From NCBI GenBank assembly GCA_023382975.1, contig JAHDXO010000027.1, forward strand, positions 1-64,000: a DNA stretch of 64,000 nucleotides, in the 5' to 3' direction. Of the stretch, positions 25,450-33,600 are shown piece by piece. Positions within the stretch are counted from its first letter, which is position 1. Every line of letters starts with the position of its first letter. The notes beneath the pieces are model-generated. The model saw only the letters and a list, made by a program, of their open reading frames with translations, was not told the DNA's origin and did no database searches. Origin of the DNA: Pirellulaceae bacterium. GTDB taxonomy: Bacteria > Planctomycetota > Planctomycetia > Pirellulales > Pirellulaceae. The position numbers and the translations under genes are program-made.

Positions 25450-27216
25450 ATGAATGCGACGTATTCCCACCCGACGGCCAGGATCGTGTTCGGCCTGTTG
25501 ACGCTCGTGGCAGCGATCGCGGAGTCTGCGGAACCGATCATGGGCAGACCGGCGGAGGCGATCATCAGCGCTCGGGTTGACGCGAGAAGCGACGAGTCGA
25601 CAGCGTTCTCCGTTCCCGCGATGTGGGAATACAGCGCTCCGCTGATCTCTCCCGAGCCGCGCGACACCGAACGCAGCCATGCCCAGAAAGATCCGACGGT
25701 GGTCTTCTACCAGGGCCGCTGGCATGTGTTCATGACTGTCAAACTGCAGGGCAAATCGGTGATCGAGCACTGTTCGTTCGCCACTTGGGAAGCGGCCGAT
25801 CGATCGCCTCGCACGATCCTGAGGATCAGCGACAGCGACTACTACTGTGCGCCGCAGGTGTTCTACTTCCAACCGCATCAAAAATGGTATCTGATCTACC
25901 AGGTCGGAGTCCCCGGCGCGAAGAAGATGTGGGTCGCCTATTCGACCACTGCGGACATCGCCGACCCCGGCTCGTGGACTCAGGCCCGGCCCATCCTGGA
26001 CGGCGGAGCCACCGATCCACGCCGCGAAGGTGGGCTCGACTACTGGATCATCTGCGACGACCAGCGAGCCTATCTGTTCCTGACCAGTCTGAACGGCAAA
26101 ATGTGGCGGTTGTCGACTCGCCTGGAAGAATTTCCGCAAGGATTCGGAAATTGTGAACTGGCTCTGGACGCACGCATCTTCGAGGCCAGCCATACGTATC
26201 GGCTCAAGGGTCGCGACAAATACTTGACGATCATCGAAGAAAACGGCAGACGGTACTACAAGGCGTATCTGGCCGATCGTTTGGACGGCCCCTGGACCCC
26301 CGTGGCCGACACCGCGGAGCGACCGTTTGCCGGTTGGCATAACATCCGCCCGGCCGCGGGCGTCGCCCCCTGGACGGACAACGTCAGTCATGGCGAGTTG
26401 ATCCGCGCCGGCTGTGATCAGACCATGACCGTCGATCCGGACAACCTGCAGTTCCTTTTCCAAGGCATGTGGGACAAGGAGAAGGCGGGAAACGCTTACG
26501 GGCAGTTCTCGTGGCGAATCGGGCTGTTGACGCCCGTGTCGGCCGCGGTTTCGCGCGACGACGGCGGCGCGGCGCAACCAAACGTGGACGTCCAGGATTT
26601 CACCCGAACCGATCCGAAGCAACTGGGAATCGAATCCGTTGCGCCCGCCAAGGATTCCGAAACTGGATTCGTGGTCGCCGGAACGAACTCCACGGAGTTG
26701 GTGAAACGCTTGACAGCCATCAATGGCCGAGCGATCGCCGAGCTGGAACACGACATGCGTCCCGGTTCCAACTCGGAGGTCGGCTCCGACAAGGGGTTCC
26801 TGGGAGGGGACGAGAGCCTGATCGCCGTCCTCGTGGAAGACAACCGTTACGTCGTCGACGAGCACCGTTTGACGCACCAGCAGCTCGCCCGGCACCTCCG
26901 CGTGCTGTGCGCAATCGGAATCGAGCACAACGGCCGGGAGTTCCTTTACCACGGATCGCGGTACAAGGTGACGGTCAGGCACTCGCGAGGCTATCAGCTA
27001 TCGCCGTTCCGCGATGGCACCAAGGCCAGCTCGGATGCGGTCATCGAGAACCTGAGCAACGGCAAGCGGCTGGAGACCAGTCTGCTCGTCCCGCTCATGA
27101 TCGAACGCTACGGCTTCTACGAGGGCCGCGGCACGCCGTACCGCGTTGAGCCCGCCCGCATCCTCGAAGTTCTCGATTTCCTCACGAAGCCGGCGCCGTC
27201 AACGCGAGACGATTGA
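25450..27216 (+). CDS. Secreted GH62-type arabinofuranosidase fused to an unassigned domain
   Basis: 588 residues. A signal peptide is at about residues 1-27 (IVFGLLTLVAAIAESA). Residues 55-363 match glycoside hydrolase family 62, which removes arabinose side chains from arabinoxylan. The three catalytic carboxylates are all present: Asp81 (KDPTVVFYQGRWHVFMT), Asp197 (GGLDYWIICDD) and Glu316 (SHGELIRAG). The ending LQFLFQG...WRIGLLT is also typical. Residues of about 378-588 are not GH62. They are an alpha/beta region with ESVAPAKDSETGFVV, GFLGGDESL, LTHQQLARHL, EFLYHGSRYKVTV and VPLMIERYGFYEGRGTPYR, which I recall as a planctomycete hypothetical domain. The ATG at 25450 follows a GGAAAGGAAA site. 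No frameshift is visible at the junction. Confidence 0.85.
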   Translation: MNATYSHPTARIVFGLLTLVAAIAESAEPIMGRPAEAIISARVDARSDESTAFSVPAMWEYSAPLISPEPRDTERSHAQKDPTVVFYQGRWHVFMTVKLQGKSVIEHCSFATWEAADRSPRTILRISDSDYYCAPQVFYFQPHQKWYLIYQVGVPGAKKMWVAYSTTADIADPGSWTQARPILDGGATDPRREGGLDYWIICDDQRAYLFLTSLNGKMWRLSTRLEEFPQGFGNCELALDARIFEASHTYRLKGRDKYLTIIEENGRRYYKAYLADRLDGPWTPVADTAERPFAGWHNIRPAAGVAPWTDNVSHGELIRAGCDQTMTVDPDNLQFLFQGMWDKEKAGNAYGQFSWRIGLLTPVSAAVSRDDGGAAQPNVDVQDFTRTDPKQLGIESVAPAKDSETGFVVAGTNSTELVKRLTAINGRAIAELEHDMRPGSNSEVGSDKGFLGGDESLIAVLVEDNRYVVDEHRLTHQQLARHLRVLCAIGIEHNGREFLYHGSRYKVTVRHSRGYQLSPFRDGTKASSDAVIENLSNGKRLETSLLVPLMIERYGFYEGRGTPYRVEPARILEVLDFLTKPAPSTRDD

Positions 27217-27243
27217 GAACTTCGAAAACGAGCAGATTGTAGC

Positions 27244-27292
27244 AGGCACACTCCGTGTGCCGTCCGCAGTTTACGGCACACGGAGTGTGCCT
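27244..27292. terminator. Perfect 20-bp inverted repeat between convergent genes
   Basis: AGGCACACTCCGTGTGCCGT at 27244-27263 and its exact complement at 27273-27292 flank a 9-nt loop. Each arm is itself palindromic (GGCACAC-TCC-GTGTGCC), so one large or two small hairpins can form. It lies between the 3' ends of the GH62 gene and the aminotransferase gene and probably works as a bidirectional terminator. The arm resembles GTAGGCACACTCCGTGTGCC elements that I associate with other planctomycete genomes. Confidence 0.75.
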
Positions 27293-27329
27293 ACTACTTC
27301 GGAATTGTACAGCTTATTCCTGCGCGGTC

Positions 27330-28514
27330 CTACGCCGCCGCGCGCTGTTGGTGGTAGACTTCGTCGATGCGTGCGACAACCAGCTCTTGTTCCGCCGCGG
27401 TCAGTTCCGGGAAGATCGGTAGGCTGAGCACCTCGCGGGCGGCGAGTTCCGTTTCCGGAAGACTTCCCGCCCCGTATCCCAGCGCCCGGAAGCACTCTTG
27501 CTGATGCAACGGAACCGGGTAGTAGATCTCGGTGCCGATCTTCATTTCGGTCAGCCGTGCGCGAAGGGAATCGCGGTTCCCGTCCGGGACGCGGATTGTG
27601 AACTGGTTCCACACATGGTAGCGTTGCGGCAACTCTTCGGGCATGACCAGCGAGCGGTCCAGGCCCGCCTCGGCGAACAATCGGTGATATCTAGCCGCAT
27701 TGGCTCGCCGCTGGCTGGACCAGCGTCCCAACTGGGCCAACTTGACGTTCAGCACGGCAGCTTGGATCGTATCCAGCCGACTGTTGATGCCGACCATGCT
27801 GTGGTAGTACCGCGGCTTCATCCCGTGGGCCGCCAGTTGCCGCAGTTTTTCGGCCAGCGCATCGTCGTTCGTGGTCACCATGCCGCCGTCGCCGAAGCCG
27901 CCCAGGTTCTTGGTGGGATAGAAGCTGAAGCAGCCGATGTCGCCGATCGAGCCGGCTGGCCGGGCACGGTACTCGGCGCCGATCGATTGCGCAGCGTCTT
28001 CGATCACTTTCAGATTGTGGCGCGCGGCGATCTCGTTGATGGCATCCATGTCGGCGCACTGGCCGAACAGATGGACCGGGATAATCGCCTTGGTGGCCGG
28101 CGTCACCGCCGCTTCGATCTGCTCGGGATCCAGGTTGAATCCGTCCGGTTCGATATCGACGAAGACGGGGCAGGCGCCCAGTCGCCAGATGCAGCTTGCC
28201 GTGGCGAAGAAGGTGAAACTCGATGTGATCACTTCGTCGCCCGGACCGATGTCGTACGCCATCAGTGCTAGCAGCAGGGCGTCGCTGCCCGAGGCGCATC
28301 CAATCGCGTGGCGGACACCGCAGATGGCTGCCGCTGCCCGTTCGAATTCCTGAACATCGGGCCCGTAGAGAAATCGGCCCGAATCGCAGACGGCGGTGAT
28401 CGCGGCCAGAAACTCCTCGCGCAAGGCCGCGTTGCCGCGGTTGACGTCGAGCAGGGGAACGGAAGTGGGGGCGAATGATTCGGCGGACGGATGCGGCAAA
28501 ATCGATTTCTGCAT
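27330..28514 (-). CDS. DegT/DnrJ/EryC1-family sugar aminotransferase
   Basis: 394 residues. It is a PLP-dependent aminotransferase acting on nucleotide-linked keto-sugars for surface polysaccharide synthesis. The family body is complete: FLYGPDVQEFE, CASGSDALLLAL, EVITSSFTFFATA, PVFVDIEPDGFNLDPEQIE, IPVHLFGQCADMD and VIEDAAQSIGAEY. The PLP-binding Lys202 is in CFSFYPTKNLGGFGDGG, and SRLDTIQAAVL and IYYPVPLHQQECF follow. The sequence resembles the WbpE/WlbC group, but the exact sugar cannot be told. The ATG at 28514 has an AAGGAAG site; the frame is open 54 codons upstream. No glycosyltransferase or sugar dehydratase gene is adjacent, so it appears isolated from its pathway. Confidence 0.92.
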   Translation of the reverse strand: MQKSILPHPSAESFAPTSVPLLDVNRGNAALREEFLAAITAVCDSGRFLYGPDVQEFERAAAAICGVRHAIGCASGSDALLLALMAYDIGPGDEVITSSFTFFATASCIWRLGACPVFVDIEPDGFNLDPEQIEAAVTPATKAIIPVHLFGQCADMDAINEIAARHNLKVIEDAAQSIGAEYRARPAGSIGDIGCFSFYPTKNLGGFGDGGMVTTNDDALAEKLRQLAAHGMKPRYYHSMVGINSRLDTIQAAVLNVKLAQLGRWSSQRRANAARYHRLFAEAGLDRSLVMPEELPQRYHVWNQFTIRVPDGNRDSLRARLTEMKIGTEIYYPVPLHQQECFRALGYGAGSLPETELAAREVLSLPIFPELTAAEQELVVARIDEVYHQQRAAA

Positions 28515-28754
28515 GGTTCGCTTCCTTGCGGGATAAGTCGGATGCGCCGGGATTCCTTCCCGGCGGCGATCGGTCGCGCAAAGACTACGATGTTTGGCGA
28601 TACGGGTCAAGATCGACCCGGACGACTCCAATGAACGCAGGGCCACTCCCGTTATCCTCAATCGCCGGAATTGCACGGGCGAGCTAGACTAAGGGGGTGA
28701 GGTCGCAATCAGCATTCAATGAAGAACTTGACGGCCTGTTTCGAAGAGCCAGCG

Positions 28755-28991
28755 ATGATTTCTTTTCGAGTGTTCGCAGAGATCAAGGATGATCGCCAGG
28801 TGGTGTTGGACATGCCCGCTCAAGTCCCGGTTGGCGAGGCGGAACTGGTGGTGACCGTCGAGCCACGGTCAGGGCAGGCCGCGAAACGCCGGGCGACCAG
28901 TCTAGCTGACTGGGCCGAGGGAAACGCCGAGGACTGGGGTGACCAGTTGAGTTCCGAGGATGTGGAGAGCTTTACAGGCAGGAGCTTCTGA
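28755..28991 (+). CDS. Antitoxin-like small protein without visible toxin partner
   Basis: 78 residues. The N-terminal half is a beta-rich segment (FRVFAEIKDDRQVVLDMPAQVPVGEAELVVTV). The C-terminal half is a helical tail (SLADWAEGNAEDWGDQLSSEDVESFTGRSF). I recall this pattern in planctomycete antitoxin-like proteins that precede PIN-domain toxins: an N-terminal dimerising strand region with a toxin-embracing tail. Here the following 240 bp contain no intact PIN reading frame, so the copy looks orphaned or the toxin has decayed. An in-frame ATG at 28719 is possible; the one at 28755 fits the domain start. The assignment rests on pattern only. Confidence 0.5.
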   Translation: MISFRVFAEIKDDRQVVLDMPAQVPVGEAELVVTVEPRSGQAAKRRATSLADWAEGNAEDWGDQLSSEDVESFTGRSF

Positions 28992-29231
28992 TCGTGCCCA
29001 AGCGAATTGGTGGTAAACGATTTCTCGGGGGGCGCGGGGCGACGGACGCGCACGGATTCCGGCATCCCGGCCTGGATTCTCGTGCCAGCTCTAATCGATG
29101 GATCCATCAGCCGCCCGGGTGAGGAGTGTGCGGACTGGGGCATCTGCTTCTCTCGGCGTTGCGTTTGGGGACGCGAGAGTGCTAGAATAGCATCATGCAC
29201 ATGAGACGCCGTCCTTCAAGGAATCTCAGAG

Positions 29232-29480
29232 ATGAAAGTAGCGACGACCAAGGTTTATCGACAAAATCGGGCAAGGTTTCCGGCCGAAACACTCCGACAG
29301 TACGGTGGCCAATGGGTTGCCTTCAGCGCCGACGGCCGGCGGATTGTCGCGGGGGCAGAGACGATCGGGCAGCTTTCCGAGCGTGTCGTCGCCGTGCGCG
29401 AAGATCTTCAAGATGTCGTCATGGAAAAGATCGAAGCCGAGACCGATGGAATTCAGATGGGTGGGGCAGCACTTCTGTGA
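29232..29480 (+). CDS. DUF5678-like small protein
   Basis: 82 residues. The core YGGQWVAFSADGRRIVAGAETIGQLSERV matches the DUF5678 pattern (Tyr-x-Gly-x-Trp-Val-Ala, an Asp-Gly turn, then Val-Ala-x-Gly and a helix). It is preceded by a basic lead (TTKVYRQNRARFP) and followed by an acidic helix (VREDLQDVVMEKIEAE). An AAGGAA site lies upstream of the ATG. The stop overlaps the GTG start of the retropepsin-like gene (GTGA), so the two are translationally coupled. DUF5678 proteins often pair with small proteases or toxins. The function is unknown, but the overlap argues that the two proteins act together. Confidence 0.7.
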   Translation: MKVATTKVYRQNRARFPAETLRQYGGQWVAFSADGRRIVAGAETIGQLSERVVAVREDLQDVVMEKIEAETDGIQMGGAALL

Positions 29481-29950
29481 TCCTTCGTTTTCCGTATCTC
29501 GACGAACCGCTCTACGCCAAATCCCCGCCTTCCTTGCCCGACGGCGCGCAACGTCGCTGGCGTCCGTTGGTTCCGCTGTCCGTCCAGGGGCTCAACGGAC
29601 GCTCGTTGAATTTCGGTCGGGCGTTGGTCGATCCCGGCGCCGACGACACCGTGTTGCCGTTGGATGTCGCCGAGTTGCTGGCAGTCTCTTGCTATCCGGC
29701 AACAAGACACTCGGTTCAGTGGCGCGGCACGCGGTATTTAATGCGTTACGGCGATGTGACGTTCGAGTTGGCTGACGACGAAGGCCAAGTGTTGACTTGG
29801 CCGGCAGTCGTTGCATTTACGGCCGCGCCCGTGCGTTATCCCTTGCTCGGTATCTGCGGTTGTCTGGAATTTCTGGATGCCACATTCCGAGGTGCCGAAC
29901 GGATCATCGAGTTACAGCCGAATCGGTCATTCCCACGTCCGGCTTCGTGA
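29477..29950 (+). CDS. Retropepsin-like aspartic protease family protein
   Basis: 157 residues, starting at the GTG that overlaps the previous stop codon. It has the two landmarks of the single-domain bacterial retropepsin-like family. The first is the active-site loop GRALVDPGADDTVLPLDVA with Asp52. The second is a later PLLGICGCLEFLDATF, equivalent to the ILGR/hydrophobic-Gly motif. Such proteins work as homodimers in the cytoplasm. The usual Thr or Ser after the catalytic Asp is replaced by Pro (Asp-Pro-Gly-Ala), so activity is uncertain. The upstream coupled DUF5678 gene is the natural candidate partner or substrate. Confidence 0.72.
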   Translation: MILRFPYLDEPLYAKSPPSLPDGAQRRWRPLVPLSVQGLNGRSLNFGRALVDPGADDTVLPLDVAELLAVSCYPATRHSVQWRGTRYLMRYGDVTFELADDEGQVLTWPAVVAFTAAPVRYPLLGICGCLEFLDATFRGAERIIELQPNRSFPRPAS

Positions 29951-30424
29951 TGGTACCGAGACAAGTGGTCAGAGAGAAATAGGGCGAGAGAATGGCGGGC
30001 AAGGGAATGGGGGGTGGGAGGAAGGGGGCGGGCACGCGCGGGTTAGCTTCTCAATCTTGCGCTCCATCCGGGCGAGCCGGATGGGGGCGGGTATCCTCGC
30101 CGCTGGTCGGCGAGTCGTTCAGGTTACGGGGCTACCAACAAGCGGCCGCCGCGAACGACGTTGATCCCCGAGGCTTGCCGTCGGGAGATTCAGGATCGAT
30201 GGCTGAGATGGTGATGCCGCCAATTCGCCTGAAGCACTCGCCGACCAACGGCGAGGATCAAAGCTTGCGTTCGGTGAGTTGCCCTCGTGGCCCGTTTTCC
30301 TGAATAACTCGACGGCAAGCGTCGAGGATGCCTGCCAGCAACAACCCTCGTGCCGAACAGTATTGAGCCAGTCCCCTTCTTCAGCACCGGTGCGGGACCG
30401 GTGGGGCGGCAAATGCGCGACATG
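29951..30424. other. Non-coding stretch downstream of the immunity candidate
   Basis: 474 bp between two 3' ends (retropepsin-like gene, plus; small zinc-finger gene, minus). It starts with a purine-rich run of G and A (about 29985-30035). A short hairpin, CTCGACGGCAAGCGTCGAG, lies at 30307-30325 and could end the minus-strand transcript. Several open frames cross the region, but their translations are low-complexity Ser/Arg/Pro-rich and unconvincing. It may be the decayed remains of earlier toxin tips or immunity genes, but I cannot show this. Confidence 0.4.
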
Positions 30425-30640
30425 TCACGCAACACAATCTCCAGCGTTCGAACCGTTTCGTGGTAGAACTGGCAAGACGGCGTCTGCGTGAAACCTGTTC
30501 CTGACGCAATCGGGATGCGCGTAGAAGAGCTGCTCTTGAACCACAGCCCGTCGGTCCGGATTGATGATCTTGAGGATGACAAACTCCCTGGTCGGAATCG
30601 CATCTCCGCAGAAGCAACAAATCGCCTTTGCAGTATTCAT
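30425..30640 (-). CDS. Candidate immunity protein for the RHS toxin (zinc-binding)
   Basis: 71 residues. Cys8-x2-Cys11 (ICCFCGDAI) and His42-x2-Cys45 (FYAHPDCVRNRF) make a likely single zinc site around a beta-rich core (EFVILKIINPDRRAVVQEQLFY). There is no signal peptide, so it acts in the cytoplasm. It starts 24 bp after the stop codon of the giant RHS gene on the same strand, with an AGGAAAG site at normal distance from the ATG. In polymorphic toxin loci the gene directly behind the toxin tip encodes the cognate immunity protein, and small CxxC/HxxC proteins are a recurring type there. The role is therefore inferred from position and pattern. It could instead be an unrelated small zinc-finger protein. 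Confidence 0.65.
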   Translation of the reverse strand: MNTAKAICCFCGDAIPTREFVILKIINPDRRAVVQEQLFYAHPDCVRNRFHADAVLPVLPRNGSNAGDCVA

Positions 30641-30664
30641 GTTATCACTTTCCTGTTCAAAGAA

Positions 30665-33600
30665 TTAGCAATAGATCTTCTTGGAAGCGTTGATCGTATT
30701 GAGAAGCTGCGTCTTTCCTCCAAATGCCTTAATAAAAATCTGCTCTACCGTACGGAGTTTCTTTGGATCTTTCATGACCTTCTCGCTGAGTGCTATCGGG
30801 ATTTGAGTAATTATGCCTACGCCTCGTCCGCCGACGCCGGATGCACCGTGCTGGGTGAATCGAACAACAAAGTTCTTGGTGTGTCCGATATAGACGTTCG
30901 ATGGTCCAGTTGGTGTTGCGCCCAGAGAGGTGAGAAGGATGTAGACTCCTCCCTCCGCGAAGCTCGTGAATACACCACGCCCTAGACAGCGAATTGCTTC
31001 CGTCTGAGCCAGTCGCATTTTCTCGAGGATCGTCCTTTCAGCGAAGACAGCCTGTCCGTACGGGTCGCGATAGATCTGTGGTCGATTGAAAGCGAAACGA
31101 GAAAGATTCGAGTCTCCGGCTTCAAAACCAAGAGAATCGCATCCCAAAAAGCGTGCGGATACGGGGTCGTAACTTCGCGAGCGGTAATGATACAAGTTGA
31201 GATAAGGATCAAATTCGCGCCCTTGGAACAAGTATCGGTACCACGAAACTCCATTCTCCAGAGCCAACGGCTGGCCAAAGCTCGCGAATTCGATATGGAC
31301 CTCGGACGTGCCCGTCTCATCGAGCACGTCTCGTACGGTTCCTAGCTTGCTCGTCCCGTACCACGTGACTCCTTGCTTCTGTCGATACATCGCGATAATC
31401 TGATCGACTTGATCGCCGAACAGATACTGTGCCACTCGCTCGCCATCCGCGTTGTAATCCGCCCAGGCGTTGTCGCCGTTGTAGATGATGTTGGTCACTT
31501 CGGCGGGTTCTGGGCCGGCTCCGTCGGCGTCGATGATGATTGATGTGCGGCGGTTGTGGGCGTCGTAGCGGTATTGTTCTTCGTGCAGGATGATTCCGCC
31601 GTTGCTGGGGTCGCTGCTCCAGATGGTGGCTTGGACCATTAGGTTGCGGTGGTCGTATTCGAAGGTGGTTACCTGGCCGGTGGCGATTTCGGTTTTCTTG
31701 ACCATGTTGCCTTCGGCGTCGTATTGGAAATCGTAGGTGCCGTCGGTCAGCAGTTGATTGGCGGGGCCGGTGCGGTAGCCGGTGCTGTGGAGGTAGGACT
31801 CGGTTCGGTTGCCGTTGGCGTCGTAGCGGTAGTATTCGTCGATCTGCTCGGGGATCACGTCGGCGCCGGTGTAGGTGGCGGAGAGCAACTGGCCGGTGCG
31901 GTCGTAGCCGTAGTCGGCTCGCCAGTCGTTGTTCGGATAGGATTGGCCGTAGCGGTCCTCGCGCGCGAGCAACCCGGCGAAGTCGTATTGGTATTCGTTG
32001 GCGGCGATCACTTCGTCCGTGGCGTTGCGGTGGATGATCTGCCGCGTCGCGCCGGTGGTGTAGTAGGTGGAATCGGTCGAGGCCACGCGGTTGACGCCCT
32101 CCAGATCGGCGTAGCGATCCACACGCTCTTCGCGGCCGATGGCGTTGTAGAAGAAATCGACTCGCGCCGGGTCAACGTCGCCGCCGTACCAGAGCCGCTG
32201 ACTGAGCCGGTTGCGGCTGTCGTACTGGGATTCGACGGTGACGCCGAAGTTGTCCGAGGTCCGAGTGACGTTGCCCATCGCGTCGTAGGCGTAGCTGAGC
32301 ACCACGTGCGGCATGTCGGGCGAGCCGGCGTTGTCGATCGTGGTGACTCGGTTCAATGCGTCGTAGGTGTACGTGTAGCTGCTGTCCGGATCGGTGATCG
32401 ATTGCAGATTGCCGCGCTGGTCGTAGGTCGAATTGACCGTGCGGACAAGCGTGCTGTCCGGGTTGTACCAACGTTCCTCGATCAGACGCCCCAGCGGATC
32501 GTAATCGAACTCGCGGCGGCGGCCGTTGCGATCGATGGTCTTCGTCTGGTTGCCTTCGCCGTCGTAGCCGAAGGCCCGGACGTGCGGAGCGCCCTGGTTC
32601 AACGCGGCCGACGCGCCGCTGGGCTCGTTGTTGGCCGAAACGATCTCGGCCAGGAAGGCATCGCCCGCCAGACCGTCGAACCGGACTGGGTTCGCCGCCA
32701 CGTACTCGACCCAATAGAACGGATCGCGTTCCTCGACCATCCGGTCCAGCGGATCGTAGACCCAGGTGGTGATGTTGCCGACCGGATCTTGCAGCAGTAC
32801 ACGGTTGCCGTTGGCATCGTACCGGAACTCGACCACGCCGCCCTCGGCATCCGTCTGGCGGATGATCTGGCCCGCTGCGTCGTAACTGTAGACGGTGATG
32901 CTGCTCTTTCGCTGCTCCACCGGGGTCGCTGGGGATTCCAGCAACCGGCCGCTGGCGTCGACGGAATCGGGATGGACAACGATTTCCCAGTCCAGGAGGT
33001 TGCCGCTGTAGATGTAACGCTTCTCTGTCCGGTCGGCCCCCGTGCCGAAGGTCTCGCGGATCGTGCGCCCTTGCCGGTCGTACTCGGTGGTTGAGCTTTC
33101 GGCCAACGTGCCGTCGGCCTCGAACACATTCTGCCGCGTGGGCTGACCGTACAGGTTGTACTGCGTGATCTCATAGGTGTCGTCCGGATGCGTGATCACG
33201 CCCGGCGATCCGCACGACGAGCAGCCGTTGGTGTAGTCGTAGGTAGTCGTGTGGCCGTTGAAGTCGGTGAAGCTGGTTTGTCGGCCTTGGCTGTCGTAGG
33301 TGGCCGTGGCGACGTCGCCGATCGCGTTGGTGATCGTGGTCAAGTTGCCGGCCGTGTCATACGCGAAGGCCGTCGGCGGCTGGCCGGCTTGGCGGATGCT
33401 GGTCAAGTTGCTGCGGCTGTTGTAAGAATACGCCGTCGTCACCTCTTGTGCGGTTCCCGCGGCGCGGGTCACCGATTTCAGATTGCCCGCCGCGTCGTAC
33501 TCGCGCAATTCCACGGTGCCGTTGCGGTCGGTGATTTTGGTTTCCAGGTCGGGGAACCGCGGATCGGCGTACTCGTAGTAGGTCGTCTGGCCCAGTGGAT

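Noticed and set aside
27217..27330. CRISPR-like or tRNA-like structure at the palindrome
   Set aside because: Only two arms with one loop, no spacer series, and no cloverleaf or anticodon arm.
29007..29204. Short frame behind the antitoxin-like gene as a possible toxin
   Set aside because: It lacks PIN or other toxin motifs and reads as low-complexity sequence. I treat the toxin as absent.
30190..30603. 137-codon minus-strand frame overlapping the immunity candidate
   Set aside because: Ser/Arg-rich, no ribosome-binding site. The frame with the CxxC/HxxC pattern and an AGGAAAG site is the better gene.
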